From Chryseobacterium sp. JM1 (GTDB lineage: Bacteria; Bacteroidota; Bacteroidia; Flavobacteriales; Weeksellaceae), in assembly GCF_000737715.1 (NCBI RefSeq), contig NZ_JPRN01000008.1, forward strand, positions 1 through 64,000: a stretch of 64,000 nt of DNA. Reading direction: 5' to 3'. Made by a program: the position numbers and the translations under genes. Positions 1 to 9,148 of the stretch are shown piece by piece. The number at the start of each line of letters is the position of its first letter. Positions within the stretch are counted from its first letter, which is position 1. The notes under the pieces are model-generated. The model saw nothing but the letters and a program-made list of their open reading frames with translations. It did no database searches and was not told the DNA's origin.

Positions 1-144
1 GTAAGATTAGTTAAGACAAAATCAAATGATTTTTTAAGCTGTACGTCTTAAAGCGAAGCTCAAACTTAATATTCTTAAAAGCTTAACAGAATCTTAATGG
101 TTTAAATTTTTTCTCTCGCAGATGATGCGGATAAAGCAGATTAA
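1..144 (+). repeat. Dispersed intergenic repeat, family R2, copy A
   Basis: About 140 bp that recurs in reverse orientation at 38580-38718 with few differences, including the segments attagttaagacaaaatc, attttttaagctgtac, cttaatattcttaaaagc and atgcggataaagcag. A more diverged relative lies near 50875-51005. It occupies the gene-free stretch downstream of the histidine kinase gene. No coding potential is seen. Confidence 0.8.
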
Positions 145-206
145 TAAAATAAAATCTGCGCGAAATTTTAAAACATTTTCGTGATCTTAAAAATCCGCAA
201 TTTTTT

Positions 207-1523
207 CTATTGCAGAAACCACATTTCAAAAGAACTGCCTTCTTCCTGTGCATGATAAATAAGATAACCCCGGTGGGCTTCCATAATGCTTTTGGAAAGG
301 GTTAAACCAATTCCGGAGCCGCCGTTTCTTGTCGTGAAAAACGGAAGGAATATTTTATTTTTAATCTCATCAGTAATGCCGGAACCATTGTCTGTTAACG
401 TTAAAATAACTCTGTTGTTTTGAGATCTTATGGATGTTGTAATGATCTTTTCTTCCTTTTCTGAGACCGCAAATATAGCGTTGAGATAAAGGTTGATAAT
501 GCTTCGTTCAATCATTTTTACATCTGCGGAGACGAAATGTTCTTCCAGATCTAAAACCACCTGGATATTATTTTTTTCAAATTCGTGTTTTAAGAAATCG
601 ACCGCAGATTCTGTAATTGTTTTCAGCGATACATTTTTAAGGATAGGTTTCGGAAGTTCGGCCACCTGACGGTAATTGTCAACGAAATTGAGCAGTTGCT
701 TTGATTTTGAAGTGATAATCATCAGGCTTTCTCTCATTTCTTCCTGATCTTCCTTGTTTACCGTTTCCTGATTACTGATGTATTCCAGATTTTGGATAAG
801 ACTGTTGACCGGAGTTAATGTATTTAAAAGTTCATGAGAAATCACTTTCATAAGATTGTTCCAGGCCAGTTTTTCTTTCTGTTCAATGATTTTCTGAACA
901 GATTCCAAAGTAATGATGAAAAAGCTGTGCTGAACATTTTTTACCTGTTTCGTTCTCATGGAAAAAGACTGTTTCGCATTCTGGCGGATAGAAATATCAA
1001 GAAATTCCTGCCAGCTTTCATAATTGGTCTCTTCAATAATTTTATAAAATTCAGGAATTTTAGCGGCATACAGCTTCCATGAATTGTATTTTGGAATTTC
1101 AAGTATATTCAGGAACGTAGGATTTACATAAAATACTTTCCATTCCTTATCGGTTTCAGATAAAATCATCAAACCGGTGTCTATTTGGTCTAAAATACTT
1201 TCATACAGGAGTTTGTAGGAAGACAAGGAAAGGTGTTCATTTTTACTTTGGTAGTATAACTGTACACTGCTGCTTATTAACTCAGAAGCTTCTTCCTTTG
1301 GAAATAATGAAAAATCTTTTTTGATGATGGATTGAATAATTTTCTCTGTTTTGGCAATTTGAGATAAAAATGAGGAATTGGCTAAAATGATTAGAATCAG
1401 CATCAGGGAAGAAAAAAGAAGCACATTGATCCATTTCTCCAACTGGAAGAAATGATAGCCCAATATTCCGCAGACGATAGCTAATGAAATGTAAATCAGC
1501 CAGATGTAATTATTTTTACGCAT
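207..1523 (-). CDS. Membrane sensor histidine kinase (NtrB-like)
   Basis: Two-component sensor kinase that should phosphorylate the NtrC-type regulator encoded directly upstream (start 2889, gap 22 bp), so the two form one operon on the minus strand. Two N-terminal membrane segments (about residues 6-25 and 31-50) are followed by a PAS-like domain (about 100-205), a HisKA H-box with His230 in VISHELLNTLTPV, and a HATPase domain with the N-box near Asn348, DNGSG near 378-382 and a GGSGIGL lid at 401-407. Almost no periplasmic loop lies between the TM helices, so the signal is probably sensed in the membrane or cytosol. The ATG start is clear. The ligand is unknown. The adjacent divergent efflux operon suggests envelope or drug stress. 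Confidence 0.9.
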   Translation of the reverse strand: MRKNNYIWLIYISLAIVCGILGYHFFQLEKWINVLLFSSLMLILIILANSSFLSQIAKTEKIIQSIIKKDFSLFPKEEASELISSSVQLYYQSKNEHLSLSSYKLLYESILDQIDTGLMILSETDKEWKVFYVNPTFLNILEIPKYNSWKLYAAKIPEFYKIIEETNYESWQEFLDISIRQNAKQSFSMRTKQVKNVQHSFFIITLESVQKIIEQKEKLAWNNLMKVISHELLNTLTPVNSLIQNLEYISNQETVNKEDQEEMRESLMIITSKSKQLLNFVDNYRQVAELPKPILKNVSLKTITESAVDFLKHEFEKNNIQVVLDLEEHFVSADVKMIERSIINLYLNAIFAVSEKEEKIITTSIRSQNNRVILTLTDNGSGITDEIKNKIFLPFFTTRNGGSGIGLTLSKSIMEAHRGYLIYHAQEEGSSFEMWFLQ

Positions 1524-1545
1524 TGAAATGTATCTATAGATTCAA

Positions 1546-2889
1546 TTATAATCCGAACTTTTCCATCCTTCTGTACAAAGCCGCTCTTGAGAGTCCAAGG
1601 TCTTCTGCAGCCAAAGATATGTTACCCTGATGTTTTTTCAGTGCTTTTTTGATGAGTATTTCTTCCATATCTTCAATATTCAGGTTAGTGATTGTACTTT
1701 CCTGTTCTTCCAGTTGGGGCATCAGCAACTGAAGACTTTTGTCGTTGGATAAAATCACACTTCGTTCTATACAGTGGTCCAGTTCACGGATATTTCCGGG
1801 CCATGGATAATTTTTTAGCTGGGATAATAAGTTTTCAGATAATTCTAAATTCGGCTTATGGTATTTCTGTTTGTAGCGGTCTAAGAAATAGGTAGACAGA
1901 AGAGTGATATCTTCCTGTCTTTCTCTCAAAGCGGGAATATTAATTTCCACGGTATTGATTCTGTAGTATAAATCCTGACGAAAACGGTTCTCTGCGACTG
2001 CTTTTTTCAGATTTTCATTGGTTGCAAAAATAAAACGCACATCCAGCATTCTTTCCTTCGTTTCACCAATTCTGGAGAGTTTTCTGTTTTGGATCAAACT
2101 TAGCAGTTTGGTCTGGAGCTGAAGGGGAAGGTTGCCGATTTCATCCAGAAAAACAGTTCCGTTCTGGGTGTTTTCTATTTTTCCTGCATAATCCTGGTGA
2201 GCGTCTGTAAAAGCTCCTTTTTTATATCCGAATAATTCCGCTTCAAAAAGATTCTCAGAAATACTTCCCAGATCAATATGCACAAAAGGCTCATTTTTTC
2301 TGTCAGACTGTTCATGAATAGATTCCGCCAAAACATATTTTCCCGTTCCGTTTTCCCCCAGAAGAAGGATGTTAGCGTCAGTAGGAGAAACTTTTTTTAT
2401 CTGTTCAAGAATTTCCTGCATTTTAGGCGAATGACTTTCCAGCTGATACTGATTGCTTTTTTGGTTGATATTTTCCCATTGGCTCAGCTTTTTATTTTTC
2501 CGTGAAAGATCTACGGCAAGATTCACAGAAGCATACAGTTTTTCGTTATTCCATGGTTTGAGGATAAAATCAGATGCTCCTTTTTTTAAACCTTCGATCG
2601 CTAATTCCACTTCGCCATAAGCCGTCATCAGAATGACAGGGAGCTGGGGTTCAAGGGTTTTGATCTCATTCATCCAGTACAGACCATCCTGACCACTTTC
2701 AAATCCTTTCCGGAAATTCATATCCAGAACAACCGCATCGATCTGATGTTCAACGATAAATTTCAGAACTTTTGTGGGCTGACTGAGACAGCTTACTTCC
2801 GAGAAAAATTTCTTGAGCCAGACTCTTGCCGAAAATAAAATATCTTCATCATCATCTACAATCAATATATGGGCTTCTTTTTTACGCAT
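1546..2889 (-). CDS. Sigma-54-dependent response regulator (NtrC family)
   Basis: Enhancer-binding activator with three domains. The receiver has the acidic pocket VDDDED, phospho-acceptor Asp56 in VVLDMNF and Lys111. The AAA+ domain has Walker A GENGTGK near 178-184, the sigma-54 contact loop GAFTDA near 225-230 (classical GAFTGA) and Walker B TVFLDEIGN. The C-terminal Fis-type helix-turn-helix reads LGLSRAALYRRMEKFGL. I chose the internal ATG at 2889 (MRKKEAHIL) because the 14 residues before it are not receiver-like. It is encoded with its cognate kinase and divergently from the efflux operon, whose upstream region carries a candidate sigma-54 promoter and inverted repeat. Confidence 0.92.
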   Translation of the reverse strand: MRKKEAHILIVDDDEDILFSARVWLKKFFSEVSCLSQPTKVLKFIVEHQIDAVVLDMNFRKGFESGQDGLYWMNEIKTLEPQLPVILMTAYGEVELAIEGLKKGASDFILKPWNNEKLYASVNLAVDLSRKNKKLSQWENINQKSNQYQLESHSPKMQEILEQIKKVSPTDANILLLGENGTGKYVLAESIHEQSDRKNEPFVHIDLGSISENLFEAELFGYKKGAFTDAHQDYAGKIENTQNGTVFLDEIGNLPLQLQTKLLSLIQNRKLSRIGETKERMLDVRFIFATNENLKKAVAENRFRQDLYYRINTVEINIPALRERQEDITLLSTYFLDRYKQKYHKPNLELSENLLSQLKNYPWPGNIRELDHCIERSVILSNDKSLQLLMPQLEEQESTITNLNIEDMEEILIKKALKKHQGNISLAAEDLGLSRAALYRRMEKFGL

Positions 2890-2945
2890 ATTATTTAAAA
2901 AATTAATTAAAACAGAGAACTCGTTACACAAATGTAAAGCTTAAG

Positions 2946-2982
2946 TGTTCATTTTCGCACAAAAAGTGTCCGATAATGAACA
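2946..2982. promoter_or_regulatory. Inverted repeat, candidate enhancer-binding-protein site (UAS)
   Basis: Two 17-bp arms (2946-2962 and 2966-2982) around a 3-nt centre match at 14 of 17 positions, with perfect outer 8-mers TGTTCATT and AATGAACA. It lies between the NtrC-like gene and the efflux operon, about 100 bp upstream of the candidate sigma-54 promoter. This is the usual distance for an activator site. Confidence 0.6.
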
Positions 2983-3046
2983 GTTTTAACCAATGGGTTT
3001 AAAGCTTTATTTCAGATTGTCAATCACTTACAGATTTATAATTTAC

Positions 3047-3061
3047 TGGCATCTGGATTGT
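3047..3061 (+). promoter_or_regulatory. Candidate sigma-54 promoter of the efflux operon
   Basis: TGGCAtctggaTTGT matches the -24/-12 consensus TGGCAY-R-N4-TTGC in the -24 GG element and in spacing. The -12 element reads TTGT instead of TTGC, and the R position is C. Predicted start is near 3072, 24 nt before the ATG at 3096. An NtrC-type activator gene next door supports the call. Confidence 0.5.
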
Positions 3062-3095
3062 GTAATTAATTGTAAGCAAACGAGTTATCTTAATT

Positions 3096-4337
3096 ATGGA
3101 TACGAAAATAGTAAAAAAGAAATCTACATTGAAAATTGTTTTAATCGGATTGATGATTATAGTGGCAGGATCACTGTTCAGTCTGTATTTCATGAAACAG
3201 AAAAAGACGTATAATATTTCAGCGGAAGACATTCAGATAGAAGAGGTCACCCGTGGAAAATTTGAAGACATGCTGATGCTCACCGCACAGACGCAATCTT
3301 TAAACTCATCCCTGGTGAATGTTCTGGAAGGTGGCGCCATAAAGGAAAAATTTGCGGAAGACGGGCAGATCCTCACAAAAGGACAACCCATTGCAAGAGT
3401 CTACAATCCGAATACAGAATTTAATTATCTGAATCAGGAAACGGGAATCATGCAGCAGATCAGCCAGATGAGAAGTACACTTCTTGAACTTAAAAATCAG
3501 GAATTCGTACAGGACAAAGAACTGTTGCAGTCCCAGAATGATTATAATACGGCTTTACAGTCGTTTAATCTGCAAAAACGTCTTTATGATGCTGAGATCG
3601 GGAAAAAGACGGATTATGACATCAGTCTGCAGAATCTGAATTACCAGAAACAAAGAAAATCAATCGTAGAAAAGGGAGCTTTTAACGAAAAAAAATCAAG
3701 AAGCTCACAAATGTCTGCCATTAACTCTTCAATCAGTCAAATGGAAAAAAGCCGTCAGATCCTGCATTCCAATAAAAACAATTTCCTGATCATGGCTCCG
3801 GTTTCAGGAAGGCTGTCATCATTTAATGTTTCAATAGGCGAAAACCTTACGACGGGACAGAGTATTGGTAAGATTGACTTAATGGATGGCTATAAATTGG
3901 TAGCTAAAGTAGATGAGTACTACATCAATAAACTTCAAAACGGAATTAAAGGAAGTCTGGATAACGACGGTAAATCATATGAAGTGATCATCACTAAAAT
4001 TTTACCGGAAGTAAAAGACGGACAGTTTTCTGTAGAACTTAACTTTACAGATGTAAAACCGCAAAACCTGAAAATAGGGATGACCTTTGGCGTAAAGCTC
4101 AAACTATCTGCTGATACCCAGAGTGTAATGGTTCCAAAAGGTAATTTTTATAAAGATACCAACGGAAAATGGATCTTCGTGGTAAAAGGAAATAAAGCGG
4201 AAAAAAGAAACGTTGTTTTAGGTCGCGAAAATCCTTTATTTTACGAAGTAGTTTCAGGGCTGAAAAGCGGAGAAACAGTGATTACATCTGACTATTCAGA
4301 TATTAAAAAATACGAAATCCTTGAGATTAAAAAATAA
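3096..4337 (+). CDS. Efflux periplasmic adaptor (MacA/HlyD-like, RND/MFP family)
   Basis: Membrane-fusion protein that should link the inner-membrane ABC transporter to the TolC-like channel. An N-terminal anchor (about residues 11-33) is followed by a biotinyl-lipoyl half motif (EGGAIKEKFAEDGQILTKGQPIARV), a glutamine- and serine-rich coiled-coil hairpin of roughly 130 residues, the second lipoyl half (ITMAPVSGRLSSFNVSIGENL-type), a beta-barrel and a C-terminal membrane-proximal domain. Its length, 413 residues, is normal for the family. It is first in a four-gene operon with ATPase, permease and TolC and sits behind the candidate sigma-54 promoter. The exported substrate cannot be read from sequence. 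Confidence 0.9.
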   Translation: MDTKIVKKKSTLKIVLIGLMIIVAGSLFSLYFMKQKKTYNISAEDIQIEEVTRGKFEDMLMLTAQTQSLNSSLVNVLEGGAIKEKFAEDGQILTKGQPIARVYNPNTEFNYLNQETGIMQQISQMRSTLLELKNQEFVQDKELLQSQNDYNTALQSFNLQKRLYDAEIGKKTDYDISLQNLNYQKQRKSIVEKGAFNEKKSRSSQMSAINSSISQMEKSRQILHSNKNNFLIMAPVSGRLSSFNVSIGENLTTGQSIGKIDLMDGYKLVAKVDEYYINKLQNGIKGSLDNDGKSYEVIITKILPEVKDGQFSVELNFTDVKPQNLKIGMTFGVKLKLSADTQSVMVPKGNFYKDTNGKWIFVVKGNKAEKRNVVLGRENPLFYEVVSGLKSGETVITSDYSDIKKYEILEIKK

Positions 4338-4371
4338 TAATAATAACCTTCACCTTTAAATAAAAATTAAA

Positions 4372-5094
4372 ATGATCAACGTTCAGAATCTTTCTAAAAT
4401 CTATAAAACTGAAGACGTACAAACCAATGCTTTGAATAACATCAGTCTTCATATCAAAGAAGGGGAGTTTGTAGCCATAATGGGGCCTTCAGGCTGTGGA
4501 AAATCTACATTTCTTAATATTCTCGGTCTGCTGGATGATGCTTCTACAGGATCTTACAAATTTGCAGAAGTGGAAACGGTAAAAGCAGGAGAGAAAAAGA
4601 AATCGGCTATCCGAAAGAAAAACATAGGCTTTATTTTCCAGAATTTCAATCTGATAGATGAGCTTAGTGTGTATGAAAATATAGAATTACCCTTGATTTA
4701 TAACGGAGTTTCCTCTTCTGAGAGAAAAAGAAGGGTAGAGGAAATTATGGAGCAGATCAATATCGGACACCGTGCCAAGCATTATCCTCAGCAGCTTTCG
4801 GGAGGTCAGCAGCAAAGAGCGGCCGTTGCAAGAGCTTTGGTGACAAAACCTCAATTGATTCTTGCCGATGAACCTACCGGAAATCTTGACAGTTCCAACG
4901 GAAATGAAGTGATGAATCTCCTGGCAGAGCTTCACAGAGAAGGTTCCACCATTGTCATGGTAACGCACTCTTCTTATGATGCAGGTTTTGCTTCCAGAAT
5001 TGTGAATATGAAGGATGGTGAAATATTTAATGAAGAACATGCTTCCCAAAGAAGAGATGTTTTCGAAAAGGCGGATGCGCAGGAGCTCCAGTAA
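4372..5094 (+). CDS. ABC transporter ATP-binding protein (MacB/LolD type)
   Basis: Nucleotide-binding subunit of the MacB-like exporter. Visible motifs are Walker A GPSGCGKST near residues 38-46, a Q-loop in FIFQNFNL, signature LSGGQQQRAAVARAL, Walker B LILADEPTGNLDSS and the switch histidine in VMVTHS. The 240-residue length and the DEPTGNLD string are typical of the lipoprotein/macrolide ABC class. It starts 34 bp after the adaptor gene. The permease follows after 131 bp, a gap unusually long for this operon that contains a hairpin. Confidence 0.95.
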   Translation: MINVQNLSKIYKTEDVQTNALNNISLHIKEGEFVAIMGPSGCGKSTFLNILGLLDDASTGSYKFAEVETVKAGEKKKSAIRKKNIGFIFQNFNLIDELSVYENIELPLIYNGVSSSERKRRVEEIMEQINIGHRAKHYPQQLSGGQQQRAAVARALVTKPQLILADEPTGNLDSSNGNEVMNLLAELHREGSTIVMVTHSSYDAGFASRIVNMKDGEIFNEEHASQRRDVFEKADAQELQ

Positions 5095-5225
5095 CTGGAA
5101 CATTTTTAACTCATTATATTGTAAAAAACTAATAACCGTGGAACTCAGTTTCCTGGATGTCAGGTGTATTTTCGACCTGAATCCTCCTGGAAATATACCT
5201 TCATTACTTACAAAATTATACGATC
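5095..5225 (+). other. Intra-operon spacer with hairpin and an ACTAATAACC element
   Basis: The 131 bp between ATPase and permease genes hold the string AAAACTAATAACC (near 5125-5137), also found at 33624 and 38298, and a hairpin made by TCAGGT and ACCTGA around 5159-5179. This may tune expression or mark mRNA processing between subunits. That role is inference. Confidence 0.35.
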
Positions 5226-7640
5226 ATGCTTAATAACTGGCTTAAAATTGCTTTCATCAATTATAAAAAGAACTGGCTGTCTACCGCAATCAATTTATTT
5301 GGACTTACGGTTGGACTTACGGGATTTATGCTGATTCTGCTGCATTGGAATGATGAAGAGTCATTCGAAAAATGGAATCCTAAAAAGAACGAGATCTACT
5401 ATTTTCAAACGTATCATAAGAAAGAGAATTCTTACGGAAACAACATTTCTGTTCCTATTGCAAAACGTGCCAAAGATATAATTCCGGGAGTACAAGATTA
5501 TGTTTTGTTCAACGGCTCAGGAATAGGAGTTAAAATGACTACTAAGTATAAAACAATCTATCAGCAGGAGGGACTGACCGCAACGGAAAGCTTTTTTAAT
5601 TTTTTCCCCTTTAAACTAGTTTCCGGAACCTATAAGAATGCATTGAAAGGAGAAGGTGCTATTGCGTTGTCTTCTACTGCGGCTAAAAATCTTTTCGGTA
5701 CTACCAATGCTGCCGGAGAAAGTTTGAAATTTGACGGCAAAAATTATGTAGTCACTGCCGTTTACGAATTGCCGACAGAGAATAGTCAGATTAAGCCAGA
5801 GTTTATTATCAACCCGGTAAAGCAGATTAAAAATGATGAAAACAATTGGGGTAACTTCAATTACGGGTGTTTTTTTATGCTTAAAAAAGGGACAGATCCT
5901 TCTACTTTACGACAAAAATTTATTACTGATATTTTTGAATACAGGGCAAAACTGGATAAGGATTCCGAGGGATTGACCCCTCAGCAATATCTGGATTTGT
6001 ATGGTCCTACAGATAGTTTACTGACGCCTCTGGATCAAATAAAACTCCACGCAAAAGCATCCTGGTTTGGGGTGCCTGATTTCAAAACCTTAATGATATT
6101 GTTTACGCTTTCGGTTTTAATTGTTGTTTTATCAGCTATTAACTTTATCAATCTGAAAACGGCACAGGCTTCTCAGCGGGCTAAAGAAATCGGAGTAAGA
6201 AAAGCCATTGGCAGTACAAAAACCAATCTTATTGTTCAGTTTTTACTGGAAACTTTTGTTCTTTGCATCGCTTCTTATCTGCTTTCACTGGCTTTAACAG
6301 AACTTCTTTTGCCAAGCTTTAATAAGTTTTTTGATAAGGAAATGAAGATGAATGACTGGCATATCTACTTTTATTCTTTTGTCATGGTCATCATGGTCAC
6401 ATTGATCTCCGGGTTGATTCCGGCCATGTATCTGTCCAATTTCAAAGCCATAGAAACTCTGAAAGGAAACTTTGCAAGAAGTAAACACGGAATCTGGTTG
6501 AGAAACGGAATTCTGACTTTACAGCTTATTATTTCATCATTCTTCATTATTGGCGGATTGATCGTGAATCAACAGGTGAAACATATGATGAACAAAGATC
6601 TTGGCTACAGCGGAAAACAGATACTGATCGTCAACTTCAGGGAATTTAATCCAAAACCATGGCTGAAATACGAAAGATTAAGAACCGAAATGAGCAAGAT
6701 ACCGGGAGTAGATGAGGTTTCTTATGGAGAAATTGTTCCCGGAACCAACAGATCCAGCAGTTCGAATGTTGATTTTATGAATCAAAGTATCCAGGCTCAG
6801 CACGGATCTATGGATTACAATTACCTCCAGTTTATGAATGTAAAACTGAAAAAAGGACGTTGGCTGAATCCGAATCTCGCTTCTGATACCATGAATACGG
6901 CTTTGGTTAATGAAGCTTTTGTTAAAAAATTCGGCTGGAAAGATGATGAAGCTTTCAAGAATGAGATCCGTCCGGGATTTGACAGTATAAAATACCATAT
7001 TGTAGGGATCGTAAAAGATTTCAATGTCAGAAGTTTAAGATCTGAAATAGAACCTACTGTATTTTTTCATTACAGGGAAACAGACTGGAAAAAAGAATAT
7101 GTTTATAATATTCAGCTGAAAATAAAACCGGATGATATTGAAGGTACGGTAAACCGTATTAAAAAATATTGGTCGGGCTCGGTAGAACCGGGGTATCCTT
7201 TTGACTACTTTTTTATCGATCAGAAATTTGCTAAAACTTTTGAAAGATACCAGAAACAGCAAACCCTTTTCACCATTCTGAATGCGATGGTTTTAATGGT
7301 GGCCCTGTTAGGATTATTTGCCCTGTCTTCACTGATGATTGAACAGAAACTGAAAGATGTAGCGATTAAAAAGACTTTGGGAGCTTCAGACGGAATTTTA
7401 ATCATGGGACTTACCAAACAATTCCTTTGGATTACCCTCACAGCGGTTCTTATCAGCATTCCCATCAGTTATTATCTGATGAACGAATGGCTGAAAGATT
7501 TTGCTTACCGTATTGATATGCCGGTTTGGCCATTCATTATAAGCCTTCTTACGCTGCTTATTTTAACATTCGCTGTCGTGAGTATCAAAGCCTACAAAGC
7601 AACCAAAGTAAGCCTTGTGAAGTATCTTAAATATGAATGA
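5226..7640 (+). CDS. ABC transporter permease, duplicated FtsX/MacB_PCD type
   Basis: Inner-membrane permease of 804 residues with the Bacteroidota double layout. An N-terminal TM and MacB periplasmic core (about 20-240) is followed by an FtsX domain with three TM helices (about 285-420), a further TM (about 427-447), a second periplasmic core (about 460-670) and a second FtsX domain (about 680-800). Both FtsX units carry the conserved coupling sequence (AKEIGVRKAIGST near 318 and LKDVAIKKTLGAS near 713). It pairs with the ATPase before it and the TolC-like protein after it, forming a tripartite exporter for a hydrophobic or peptide substrate that is not identifiable here. Confidence 0.92.
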   Translation: MLNNWLKIAFINYKKNWLSTAINLFGLTVGLTGFMLILLHWNDEESFEKWNPKKNEIYYFQTYHKKENSYGNNISVPIAKRAKDIIPGVQDYVLFNGSGIGVKMTTKYKTIYQQEGLTATESFFNFFPFKLVSGTYKNALKGEGAIALSSTAAKNLFGTTNAAGESLKFDGKNYVVTAVYELPTENSQIKPEFIINPVKQIKNDENNWGNFNYGCFFMLKKGTDPSTLRQKFITDIFEYRAKLDKDSEGLTPQQYLDLYGPTDSLLTPLDQIKLHAKASWFGVPDFKTLMILFTLSVLIVVLSAINFINLKTAQASQRAKEIGVRKAIGSTKTNLIVQFLLETFVLCIASYLLSLALTELLLPSFNKFFDKEMKMNDWHIYFYSFVMVIMVTLISGLIPAMYLSNFKAIETLKGNFARSKHGIWLRNGILTLQLIISSFFIIGGLIVNQQVKHMMNKDLGYSGKQILIVNFREFNPKPWLKYERLRTEMSKIPGVDEVSYGEIVPGTNRSSSSNVDFMNQSIQAQHGSMDYNYLQFMNVKLKKGRWLNPNLASDTMNTALVNEAFVKKFGWKDDEAFKNEIRPGFDSIKYHIVGIVKDFNVRSLRSEIEPTVFFHYRETDWKKEYVYNIQLKIKPDDIEGTVNRIKKYWSGSVEPGYPFDYFFIDQKFAKTFERYQKQQTLFTILNAMVLMVALLGLFALSSLMIEQKLKDVAIKKTLGASDGILIMGLTKQFLWITLTAVLISIPISYYLMNEWLKDFAYRIDMPVWPFIISLLTLLILTFAVVSIKAYKATKVSLVKYLKYE

Positions 7641-7693
7641 TTTTCATTCCAGGTACTTATTTTCTTTAAAATACATTTAAATTCATCTTGTAC

Positions 7694-8989
7694 ATGAAAA
7701 ATCTAATCTTCATATTTTTTGTGGGGCTATTTCCTGCACAGCAATCATGGAATCTTCAGCAGTGTCTGGATTATGCTGCGGCCAATCATCCGCTGGTAAA
7801 ACAGGCAACGGTAAACATAAAGAAAAATGATCATCAGATTGCAGCTTCAAAAGGAATGTTATTGCCTTCTGTAGAGGCTGGTGTTGATCATAGCTATAGT
7901 TTCGGATCATCAATTAATCAGTCCAGTAATCAGAGAGAAGTGCTGAATACACAATACGACCAGCTGAAGGCTCAGGCCAATATTGAGCTTTTCAACTGGC
8001 GAAATTATGTGAATATTTCCCTTTCAAAACTCAACAAAGAAACCAGCTCTTACAAGCTTAAAAGAGCTCAGAATGAAGTGAAACTGAATGTCATTCAAAC
8101 CTTTTTTATCTATCAAAACAGTAAAAGCTGGCTGGATGTCCTGGAAACTCAGATTTCAGGGATTGAAGAGCAAATTAAGCGAACTGAAAAAGAAGTGGAA
8201 ATAGGAAGCCGCTCGAAAAGTGACATTTATGACATAAAAGCCAACTTAGGAACGTTGCAGGAACAATGGGTAAGTGCAAAAAATCAACGTGATCTGGCCA
8301 AAATAAATCTTCTTAACGCTTTAGCCATCCCTCAGGACTCTATAGATTTTGTGACTACTCATGAGGAGGCTTTAGCGGAAGATGATTTCAATCAATCTGA
8401 TTTTACCAAAAGGTTACTGGAAAATAATCCGGCATACCAGACTGTTCTTGCAGAAATCAAAGCCCAGGAAAAAACGGTAGATCTTGCAGGTTCAGCTTAT
8501 TTACCAACCCTTAACGGAAGCTATAGCTGGTCTACTTTTTATAATAAATCTTTAAATAATAATGCTTCTACTGCCAGTTTTTCCGATCAGTTTTCTCAAA
8601 ACAAAAACCAATCGGTGTCTTTTGGACTTAATATTCCGATTTTTAATAAGTTTCAGGTCAAAAACAACGTGGAAGTCGCTAAGTTAAATGTGATCAATTC
8701 TACTTATGATAAAGAATTGATTGTCAATAATCTTACTCAAAGCATCAATTCTATAAAGGCCCAGTATATCAATGCTCAGGAAAAATATACCCTTTTAGAA
8801 GCTAATTTTGAAAATCAGAAACTGTCTTTTCAGAAATCAGAAGAAAAATATAAAGAAGGCCTTATGGATGCCTATACCTTCTTTGTTGTGAGAAACAACT
8901 GGCTTCAGGCCAATTATAACCTGATTAACAGTAAAAACGATGTCATCCAGCAAACGGAATTGTTAAAAGTACTGAAGACCGGATTATAA
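7694..8989 (+). CDS. TolC-family outer-membrane efflux protein
   Basis: Outer-membrane channel of the tripartite exporter. A signal peptide (MKNLIFIFFVGLFPAQQ) precedes two repeated long helical regions typical of OEP domains, with WNLQQCLDYAAANHPLVKQ at the N-terminus and a YKEGLMDAYTFFVVRNNWLQA element at the C-terminus. The start is set at the ATG at 7694, since a TTG two codons upstream would only add MY. It begins 53 bp after the permease and ends the operon, followed by a hairpin at 9053-9074. Confidence 0.92.
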   Translation: MKNLIFIFFVGLFPAQQSWNLQQCLDYAAANHPLVKQATVNIKKNDHQIAASKGMLLPSVEAGVDHSYSFGSSINQSSNQREVLNTQYDQLKAQANIELFNWRNYVNISLSKLNKETSSYKLKRAQNEVKLNVIQTFFIYQNSKSWLDVLETQISGIEEQIKRTEKEVEIGSRSKSDIYDIKANLGTLQEQWVSAKNQRDLAKINLLNALAIPQDSIDFVTTHEEALAEDDFNQSDFTKRLLENNPAYQTVLAEIKAQEKTVDLAGSAYLPTLNGSYSWSTFYNKSLNNNASTASFSDQFSQNKNQSVSFGLNIPIFNKFQVKNNVEVAKLNVINSTYDKELIVNNLTQSINSIKAQYINAQEKYTLLEANFENQKLSFQKSEEKYKEGLMDAYTFFVVRNNWLQANYNLINSKNDVIQQTELLKVLKTGL

Positions 8990-9052
8990 CCGACTGTTGC
9001 AAAAAGCTATTTTAAACATTCAAAGATACTGCATCATCATATGAAATTCAAT

Positions 9053-9074
9053 AGGGCGGACTTTAGTCCGTCCT
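9053..9074 (+). terminator. Hairpin after the efflux operon
   Basis: Stem aGGGCGGAC / GTCCGTCCt with a short TTTA loop, 64 bp after the TolC-like stop codon. The following tract (TATTTATG) is only weakly T-rich, so termination is probable but not certain. Confidence 0.5.
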
Positions 9075-9148
9075 TATTTATGATCACACAAAAGGTTATA
9101 GTCAAAACTAAAAAAAATCAGGATCACGAATCCAGAGCAATTTCAGTC

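Noticed and set aside
4687..5103. 138-residue minus-strand ORF inside the ABC ATPase
   Set aside because: Antisense to Walker and signature motifs; composition is that of a mirrored frame.
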